A stretch of 64,000 bases of DNA from Cristatella mucedo (taxonomy: Eukaryota; Bryozoa; Phylactolaemata; Cristatellidae). This document shows positions 21,001-64,000 of the stretch, piece after piece. Below the pieces are notes generated by a model. The model was not told where the DNA came from and did not search any database. It saw only the letters and a list, made by a program, of their open reading frames with translations. The translations under genes were made by a program, and so were the position numbers. The stretch covers positions 712,501 through 776,500 of the forward strand of contig WPIO01000034.1 of assembly GCA_009760855.2 (NCBI GenBank). The letters are read 5' to 3'. Numbering within the stretch: the stretch's first letter is position 1; the number at the start of each line of letters is the position of its first letter.

Positions 21001-21953
21001 GAGGTTTTAAGATAAGGTAGAAGATCTAAATGTTTTTCGTTCGTTATTTATCTCAGACCATTTCATCCTATCATTTCATTTCAGGGTTACTGTTCTCTAG
21101 GGTATAGCGCTCTAAAAACACATAATAATGCGCAAAAGTGATCATCGTCATTCTTTATATTTAGAAGACATCTTTCGTTTTTTGTAAATTGTTTGGTGAC
21201 TTACAATAAGACCCTCCAACTTGAGGAATGAACTTCACGAATTTAGAAACGCATTTATGACATCTACTATCTTGCCATTTGATCATCCTTTATTCCACTC
21301 CTCAACAATAGTATCAAAGGGTGCAAAATGTTCCTTATTTACTCTTTCAAAGTGAGAAACTCTGTTTGGAATTACTGGAACACTTCCATTAATTGTTGCA
21401 TATATATATACTCATCTTTTCATTCTTTAATTTTACTTGAATTACGACTCATTTTTACATTAGAAAAAGAAAAGGAGACATCTTTCATAACACGAATCAA
21501 TTCTGAAACTCCATTATTCCTAAACACATTAAATCAGCATCAGCAGGATCAAAACCTCCACGCTCGGAATCAATCTCTCGTTGCCAACTGATTGTTTTGT
21601 CTACCAAGAAACCACCCGCGATTTTCTACGTTCGAAAGTCGCACCGCCTTCTTAAAGAAAGGATCACATCTAAGAACTTGAGGTTCAGATCTGGGATTGA
21701 AAGAAAGATCTTTAATCATTTCTGTATTGTTCTATATCCGTGCTTGAAACAGGATAACAAACTAATCTGGAAGATCAACCACAATTCTTAATAAAAGAAC
21801 TTTTACTCCCAAACCTACTGTCATAGGAAGAAACCAATCTCGTGGCATGCTCATTAAATGTTTCACCTTCGTGCCTTGAAAGTGTGCTAGTTGCAGGCAT
21901 CCTTATATTATATAAATATTTTCTTTTAATTTCTCAAAAATATACCAACTTAC
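21001..21953. other. Polinton interior between PolB and the right TIR
   Basis: I see no gene that I can name. Two short open frames on the plus strand (21,328-21,591 and 21,597-21,791) and short minus-strand frames are not convincing. Confidence 0.3.
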
Positions 21954-22186
21954 TTCTCACAAAAAAGTTACTATAATATATACAGGAAAACTTCTGCTAA
22001 CTTCAGTTGTAAGCGTAGAGTAGTATGTACATTTGTTTCGAGGCAGACTTACACTCATCTAAAGCATTTACAAGTGAGGCCGAGCCTCAGCAGAAAATGT
22101 CTTGGATGAGGGTGAGGCTGCTATGAAACAAATGTGCCTACTACTCGGGTTAGGATATTTACCACTATGTTGATGAATGTATAACT
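21954..22186 (-). repeat. right terminal inverted repeat of the Polinton
   Basis: Reverse-complementary to 4,898-5,143. It ends TGTTGATGAATGTATAACT at 22,186, after which unrelated Ty3/gypsy sequence begins. Confidence 0.93.
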
Positions 22187-22192
22187 GATCGA

Positions 22193-23430
22193 CACAGAAT
22201 ATGATGGCCACTTATGGAGTAGTACTTCCGAAAGGTTTCTGGTAGACCCCCATGACAGTGTAAACTCGATGACTGCCTGTAGCTCCCTGACCTCAGCCGT
22301 ATCATACTTTACTTCGCTCAAGCTCTACTGAAAGGGATTAAGCAATGACGATGTCTCCGTTGAGTTGAACGGCTTCGGGATGATCGCGTCCCTGGCTCCT
22401 GTGCAGTGGCTGTCTTGACAGCTTATCGGCTATCACCATGGTCTTTCCAGGCTCATAATCGGCGAGAGGGTTAAAACGCATCAGTCGCAACTTCTTGCAT
22501 GCCGACACCACTGCAGGACACTATTTTTCGATCTGAGCTTGTCTCGCGTCTGCAAGTGACGAAGTGTTGGGATGCAAATGCTACAGGTCGCACATCTCGC
22601 TCTCCAATCCATCGCACTGCAGCCGAACGGCACCTAGACCATAGCCAATGGCATCGGCACTGACAACCACCGACTTTGTCTACTTAAAATAAGCCAATAC
22701 AGGTGCCTCAGTCAAGAGCAACTTCGCTTCCAGGTGAGCTTCCTACCGGTTAGGCCCCCAGAACTGTGGGGTGGCCATGCCCAAAATGTTATTCGGACTC
22801 AGGGCCACTCCACCCGGCCAATGATCTGGCTGAGTACCACCTCATTAGGCACTGCAGTTGATCAGTATCTACGAAGTTGGATTTAATTACGAGTGAGCTG
22901 TGGTCACGTGACCCACTGCTCCTGTAGCAACGAACAATTTGCCTGTGCCTCCGGGTGTATGCAGGCTTCCACTCTCTCTCTCTCTCTCCCTTTTTTTCTT
23001 ACTCTCTTAGCTACTGGCGCTCCTGAGCTGCTTACGAGATGGCTACTACTGCTAAATCCATACGTGTGCTGGCTCGCTTGCATTGCCTATATATGATACA
23101 ATACAGCCATCGTCGTCAGTCCAACGACTAGCTTGTCGAGGCAACGTCAATCTTCGTCGCCCGGCCATCGTGCACGTAGGTCGTTTGGCGGTTTAAAGAT
23201 AGTGGCTAGATCTTACAAAAACCGGCTGAGGTAGTTAATCGTACCAAGGAGTCGCTTTAGCTCGGCTATGCTGGTCGGATAAGGAAGGTTGGTGATGGCT
23301 TCTATCTTTTCGTCTGACTGTCTTAACATCAATAACATGTCCTAAGAACCTCATAGGTGGCTGGCGGAATATACACTTGTAGCAGCGGTGCTTCGATAAC
23401 CAGCAATGCTTGACATTTAATAATTCGGGA
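22193..23430 (-). pseudogene. Ty3/gypsy pol fragment (RT thumb - RNase H - connection)
   Basis: The minus strand reads, from high to low coordinate, IFRQPPMRFLGHVIDVK, then (after a frameshift) EKIEAITNLPYPTSIAELKR and LLGTINYLSRF (about 23,170-23,310), VVVSADAIGYGLGAV of the RNase H domain (about 22,640-22,690), ACKKLRLMRFNPLADYEPGK with TMVIADKLSRQPL (about 22,400-22,500), and YDTAEVRELQAVIEFTLS (about 22,240-22,310). This is the standard order of a Ty3/gypsy polymerase. It is heavily broken. The Polinton right end cuts it at 22,187, and no matching continuation lies beyond the left end. Confidence 0.85.
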
Positions 23431-23864
23431 TGATAGCTGACATGCTAGGCACCGAACCGCAGCAAAACAGATTGCAACTTTATGGCTTGGTTTCAGTGGA
23501 CAGCAAACCAATGCACAGCGATTCACTCGAGGGGCTGCCTTGGTACCATTGGTACCAAGCGACATCCATCCAGGTACTCGAAGAAGAGACCAGAAACAAA
23601 AAGACGTTCAGACCAACACTGCAGGATACGAAACGTCGAGTTGCAGCATTGTCCACAGGCTTTCTCATTGAAAAACCCCACTTCTGTCAGCTGTAGCAGC
23701 AAACTAAAACCATCAGCAAAGGCAGGGTCATTGACCTCTGGCCACAAATAATGAGAAGCCAGGGCCAAGTAAATGTAGCCCATGGCGACCATCTACATTC
23801 ACCACCGCTTGTGAGCAAGTACCAAATTTACTATTTCTTAATATACACAAGGACACGGTGCATG
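23431..23864. other. unassigned sequence upstream of the gypsy fragment
   Basis: Overlapping ORFs exist on both strands (about 60-90 codons) without convincing homology. It could be part of the same Ty3/gypsy element, but I found no clear motif. Confidence 0.3.
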
Positions 23865-24230
23865 CATCTAATTGCACACGCCGGTAGATCAGCAAGCAGT
23901 GAGTAACAGAAGTCGAGACACGGATTCGCAAATACACGGACCAATATGGATGTAGCACCCCTGTAAAAGCCCAGATTTGAGCTATGTTATGGAGCTTAAA
24001 GTAGGCAGACTTGACTGTGAAGCTAATGCCTAGTGAGTGATTACTGATGGAACAGAGCTCATGGATTTTGTGCAAAGGCTTCAGAACATTTGCTGTCATA
24101 CAAGCGAAAGCCTACTCGGCGATCGTATCAGCAAGAGGGAGAGTACACATTGTGAAAAGAAGGGACCAAGCATCGAGCCCTGAGATACCCTGTACTTCAG
24201 TGGAATCTTGCTTTTTCTCTTAAAAGTGAC
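23865..24230 (-). mobile_element. LINE internal fragment (RT region)
   Basis: The minus strand reads diverged pieces equivalent to 51,110-51,330 of the long LINE (ISFTVKSAYFKLHNIAQIWA, then a decayed TSRLDFC-like and LLIY segment). Both ends are lost. Confidence 0.65.
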
Positions 24231-24399
24231 TGCTGCATGAAAGAATCAGTAGGCAGCTATTGACACAGTCAAACTTATAAGTTTTAACTTCTTAGAGCTC
24301 CTGCACTAGAGTCTGAATTAAGAAAAGATTACCGACGGATTCTACAGGAGAATTTGACGTCATAACAACGATTACCGAAAGTGAAAATGTTTGAAGTGA

Positions 24400-25200
24400 A
24401 TCGCCTGTCATTAGATAGGCTATAGCTAATGGCCGGCTATCGCCAAAACTACAGCTCTGGGCAGCAAGCTGAAGCTGCTGAACGTCAGTTATTGTCTGAC
24501 AGGCAATATAGCAGACCGGTGTGGGTGTGAAGAGTGTAAGATCAATAGTACTGCCAAGAGATGGTTCGTAAATTCAGCTTTTATTAGCCGTGCGATTATC
24601 GGCCTCTCATCGGTATGTCCTGAGACACGGCTTTACTTGTAAATTTCAATATGGAGCACCTAGCAGCCTAACCATAGTTCGCGATATCAAAGTTTCAATG
24701 ACAGCAACAAACAGCACAGCAGAAGATAACCAAGTACTTAACAAACTCTTCCAATTAATTATCATAGGAAACGATTCCGAGCCGTCACAGTACAGCTGAC
24801 TAAAGCTCCTGACTGCAAGCTAAGTGACTTAATGAGAGCTATGGTCAAAACTACAGCTTTCGGTAAGCTGAAGCTGCTAAATGTAGACGACGGTCTGGCA
24901 GGCGAGCTATCAGACTAGCTAGTCGCAGGGCTACGAACAGTGTTAGATCAAGTGTACTCGATATAATAGCCACGAGATTATCATGCTCTTATGGGTATGC
25001 ACTGCAGTACGACTTTACCTGTTCATTAAAAAATGAAGAGCTTATAAGCCTAGCAGCACTTGCCGATATCACAATGTCAAGGATGGTAACATGCCGAACA
25101 GCAGAATATAGGTAAGAATCAAAGCAACTCTTCCAATTACTTATTTGAGGACCACTAGTCAAAGCCGTTACAGTAAAACTGGCTGCAATTGGCTGCGACA
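24400..25200. repeat. old tandem duplication, two copies of about 380-400 bp
   Basis: Copy 1 (about 24,400-24,800) and copy 2 (about 24,820-25,200) share an ordered series of words: CCAAAACTACAGCT / TCAAAACTACAGCT, AAGCTGAAGCTGCT, GGCTTTACTTGTAAAT / CGACTTTACCTGTTCAT, AACAGCACAGCAGAA / CCGAACAGCAGAA and CTCTTCCAATTA. The copies are considerably diverged. No gene is apparent. Confidence 0.6.
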
Positions 25201-26100
25201 CTCAGTTAACTTCCAGCTATGCTGACTAACCAAGGCTGCACTTGTTTTGGTATAATAGTTTCATTGTTCACTTGAATTGTATGACGGAACGAACAGATCG
25301 TCGAACTGCCAGGCGCAATGACTACGACTCACCTGACTTAGAATAAAGCATAGGCCGTCGGATACTTCGCAACCGTGCAGCTGGTGTGACGAGCTAAAGC
25401 ATAATGCCAGCCGAGTGCCTCAAGTTGCTACAAAAAAGGAGGCAACCGATAAACAGATGTTAGAGGTAGAGCAGTAAATAAAAGCTCAGCAACAAACGGG
25501 AAGACTTTTAATTGGATGGAAATAGCAAAGGGATACTTCTCTTAGGGCACAATACGAGTATTATCCTCATTCTCATTGTAAACATTATTCAACGTTATGA
25601 ATGCCTACCTATAGTGAAACGTTAAATGCTTGACTAAAAGGCGTGCAAGTAGCCAGCCATTGATTACCACTGATTGACGTGATCCGATCAGCTCAGCTTC
25701 CCCATAGTTCCATTGAGTACTCGTGATTCATGCTGTACATCTGGAGTCGCACAATAGCCTTAGCTCTCCCTTTCATTGGCTGCGAGTGAGAAATTGGGTA
25801 GGCACGGCAGTAGGTGGTAGGGAACCATTACTACTCGGTCTAACTAAAGGCCAGGGTCGATGAGTGTCACATTGAGCAGATTTCAATGCTGCTCACTCAG
25901 AGCATTGAGATAGGCTCCAACAAGTGATCTCGCTTAACTTTAAGCTGGCAAAAGAGAGGAACTACACTGCAAGAAAGATAACCAAGCGGAAAGTGGGCTG
26001 GATGGGCTAGCTTCACCTCAGCAACGATTGGAGAAAGCGATTGAGTATTGACGAAGCAGGCAATAACAATTCAGCATTAGCGAAGCATCCAAAGAGAACT
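25201..26100. other. unassigned intergenic sequence
   Basis: I find no gene or named repeat. The missing final exon(s) of TPP2 should lie in this stretch or between it and 26,977, but I could not identify them. Confidence 0.3.
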
Positions 26101-26102
26101 AC

Positions 26103-26254
<152 letters not shown>

Positions 26255-26350
26255 AGCACCTCACAGGGGGTAGAAAATTAGTACACCAAATAATTGCAGC
26301 TGAAATGAAATGATGGCATGCAGAATATCAGCACAAACAAGTACCCATGT

Positions 26351-26540
26351 AAATAAAATAAATAATAAATACTAGCTGATTTAACAGCCTCTTTTTGTAT
26401 AGCGACAGGAGAACCTTTACGGCTATCACCACTGCTTGCAGTGGCGATAAAGGATCGCCCACCGCAGGATTCGAACCCACGACCTCGGGCCGAGGTCGTG
26501 AAAAGCAACCGCCTTACCTAGTGAGCCATTAGGAGACAAT
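26351..26540 (-). mobile_element. tRNA-derived SINE, family B
   Basis: The minus strand begins with a tRNA-like head (GGCTCACTAGGTAAGGCGGT, box A), has a GGGTTCGAATCCTGCGGTGG box B, then a body (AGTGGTGATAGCCGTAAAGG) and an A/T-rich tail (TAGTATTTATTATTTATTTT). The segment between the boxes, CACGACCTCGGGCCGAGGTC, is almost a perfect inverted repeat in this copy. Confidence 0.85.
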
Positions 26541-26977
26541 TCACATAATCAGAGTACACACCGAAAGGAACACGGGGACACGATCGCCAAAGAAATCATG
26601 GGTAGCTAATCATACTTCTAAATGGCCAGAGTCAGGGGAGCTGGCGATGTGAAGGAAGGCCCCAAGGAGCATGCTAAATAGATAAGGTACCACAAGTGAA
26701 TACGTGATCAGTAACTAATGCATCTGCCGATACAGAGTATTTGATCATAGAGCAGCCTAATAAAATATCTTGTATCTTTGACCAGACTCACTAGATTCAA
26801 GAAATCAGAGCAACCTTGGATTCGTGTCACGAGGACTGCAATTGTGTTAGCAATGCAATAAACAGAGTATGCTGCAGCCAACCACAAGAGAGCGCTTTTT
26901 CAAAAACGATTGCATCAAGCTATTATAAACCCAAAAGTTTAGATGAAACAGCAATTCGTTTGTGGAAAATAACGCAC

Positions 26978-62386
<35,409 letters not shown>

Positions 62387-62595
62387 CTGAAAATTCGAAA
62401 CATCAGCAGTAACCCCCTGAATTGGCACGAGGTGCATATCGTGAAAAGGTCTCTTCATCTTATCTCCCATTCTCTCCCACTCCCCCCCCCCTACCGTGGG
62501 CCACACATGGCCATTGCAACATTGCCACTAACCGTGAGCTGTAAAGCTGAAGCCTTGCACACTGTTCGGGCACGGCCCCGTGGGACTGGCCACTA

Positions 62596-62786
62596 ATAAA
62601 TAAAATAAATACTAGCTGATTTAACAGCCTTGTTGCATAGCGACAGAAGAGCCTTTTACGGCTATCACCACCGCTTGCAGTGGCGATAAAGGATCGCCGA
62701 CTGCAAAGTTCGAACCCATGACATCGGGACCGAGGTCGTGAAAAGAACCGCCTTACCTAGTGTGCCATCACGGCTCACTTGCCTCG
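62596..62786 (-). mobile_element. tRNA-derived SINE, family B
   Basis: The minus strand reads AGTGAGCCGTGATGGCACAC, AGGTAAGGCGGTT, GGGTTCGAACTTTGCAGTCG (box B), GGCGATCCTTTATCGCCACT and a tail GGCTGTTAAATCAGCTAGTA then TTTATTTTATTTATTA. Well preserved. It lies in the intron upstream of the first visible TPP2 exon. Confidence 0.88.
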
Positions 62787-64000
62787 TTTGCCTACGCTTG
62801 CACACGATGCTTTGCATTTGCTGCTACTAGCATTTCCCCAGTTGTTCATTGCGATGAAGACTTTGCAGTACATCGGCTGGCTGAATAGGCACGGCAACTT
62901 CCTAACGTGCTAGCCGCTCAAGTAAAAGCTGCGAATTAAAAACGGAGCCTTGAGAGGTGCGCTAAGTGCAACAGCCGCTGCTAGGGTAGTGAGCGGGCCA
63001 CAGCTGAAGCACCGAACAGCTGAGGATTCTCGTTTTGGCTATGTGACTTCAAAACTGCATCTGGCGGGCTGAAGGGGAGCTGTTGTCCTTGCACAGCTGC
63101 TGCATTTCCACAACAACGGGCTTTCATGTCGCCGAGCCGATGCTGGCGAGCCGAATGTCTACCCTGATCACATAAATAAAAAAGGAGCCACTGATTTACT
63201 TCTATATCTAAGTAGTGGCAGACGACCACTCTTTGACCCGGGTCGCCCGAAGTGTGAACTCCTTGCACTAAAAAAATGATCCCAATCCCTCTCCCTAGGG
63301 ACAGCTGCATCGAACATGCAGACCTTCCGGGGTTCAGAGCAGGGGCAAGCTAGCAAAATGGCCAGACGGCCTAGTCCAGGTCATCTATTAAAAATCTAAC
63401 ATTGCCGCTTGACTCTCAAGTGACAAAGCAGCTGATGCAACAGATCTTTGCCATCGGGGTGAGGATTCTAATCCTGCTCAAGCAACATGTCTGGCTGCAA
63501 GATTCCTTGCAGATGCGAGTGGCTGACAACACATAACAAAGTTACACCCTGTGCCCCCTGGGGGCAGCCAGATTGTGGGGAATCTCAATAGGTGCCGGCA
63601 TGAGCGGCAGCATGGCATGAGCAAACCACCAACTCCAAACCGTTAATAGGAAGACCAAAATCGCTTATTGTTATCACTGTTGGAGACCAGTGTCTACAAT
63701 GTACCACGTGGTATTTTGCTAGAGCCGCATAATTGCGACTAGCCGCTGCAACGGCACCTCTCTTCAGCCACACCCACTTCCCAACACACCCTCACGTCTA
63801 CCTTGGTGGCTGCACAAGCTCGCACGGAAGAGCCATCAGTGAGAACTAGCAGGTCGAATTAGCGTGGCTGACCGGCTTCAACGTTTGTCCTTGGAGAAGG
63901 GGTACTAACGTTTCCTTTTTATGACAGAAATTGACATCTGGTCAGTGACTGCGTGCCTTCAATGTCGCTCACAAGTGCTACCTCGGAGCTTTACCGATTG
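62787..64000. other. TPP2 intron, right edge of the window
   Basis: I searched the minus strand for the upstream subtilase exons (glycine-rich segment before the serine loop, and His/Asp loops) and found none, so this is probably all intron. Short ORFs here are not supported. Confidence 0.4.

Larger units (their letters stand above)
4898..22186 (-). mobile_element. Polinton/Maverick-like self-synthesizing element, 17.3 kb, inactive
   Basis: The element is defined by long terminal inverted repeats (4,898-5,143 and 21,954-22,186) that start with AGTTATACATTCATCAAC. Between them lie the hallmark Polinton genes, mainly on the minus strand: integrase (about 6,235-7,150), candidate major capsid (about 8,370-9,590), minor-capsid-like protein (about 11,160-11,860), packaging ATPase (about 13,340-13,880) and protein-primed-type DNA polymerase B (about 18,340-21,000). 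The 15-20 kb size, TIRs beginning AG, and PolB plus retroviral-type integrase are established features of Polintons. Almost every gene has stops or frameshifts. Later insertions are at 8,223-8,285, 9,008-9,439, 16,765-17,386 and 18,185-18,325. I see no matching 6-bp target duplication (GTGCTT on the left, GATCGA on the right). The sequence is visibly AT-richer than the TPP2 exons. Confidence 0.9.

Overview
The window comes from a eukaryotic nuclear genome, almost certainly an invertebrate animal. It holds one host gene with many spliced exons, several generations of non-LTR (CR1/L2-like) retrotransposons, tRNA-derived SINEs, LTR-retrotransposon remnants, long microsatellites and one Polinton/Maverick-type DNA element. 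Nothing in the sequence lets me name the species.

Layout. (1) 1-4,897: LINE fragments, including a nearly complete but heavily decayed minus-strand LINE (about 1,105-4,660) with a solo-LTR-like insertion, then a TA microsatellite. (2) 4,898-22,186: a 17.3 kb Polinton/Maverick-like element bounded by about 235-245 bp terminal inverted repeats. Most of its genes lie on the minus strand: a retroviral-type integrase, a fibre-like protein, a candidate double-jelly-roll major capsid protein, a coiled-coil protein, a jelly-roll minor capsid/penton-like protein, an FtsK/HerA-type packaging ATPase, two small charged ORFs and a family-B DNA polymerase. Nearly all are broken. The element carries younger insertions: a solo LTR, a LINE 3' end with a target-site duplication, a SINE, a LINE tail stub and a 22-bp minisatellite. 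(3) 22,193-23,430: a minus-strand Ty3/gypsy pol fragment, followed by more LINE debris and an old tandem duplication at 24.4-25.2 kb. (4) 26,978-62,386: the 3' two thirds of the gene for tripeptidyl-peptidase II (TPP2) on the minus strand. I resolved 17 exons, and the reading phases of all 16 internal junctions are compatible. Its introns host the other repeats, among them a second near-full-length LINE (50,479-53,830), a LINE inserted into an oppositely oriented LINE (37.7-39.0 kb), SINEs of two families and exact or diverged tandem duplications. The 5' end of TPP2 lies beyond the right edge. The last C-terminal exon was not found.

How the parts relate. TPP2 is the only host gene I can support. 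The Polinton is a fossil of a virus-like element with replication (PolB), integration (integrase) and virion (capsid, ATPase, fibre-like) modules. The SINE family at 18.2 and 45.8 kb shares its 3' tail with the resident LINE, including an AGAGATTAAGTTCTCT hairpin, which suggests that this LINE mobilised it. Nested insertions give a partial relative chronology: the Polinton and the long LINE are older than the LTR family found inside both.
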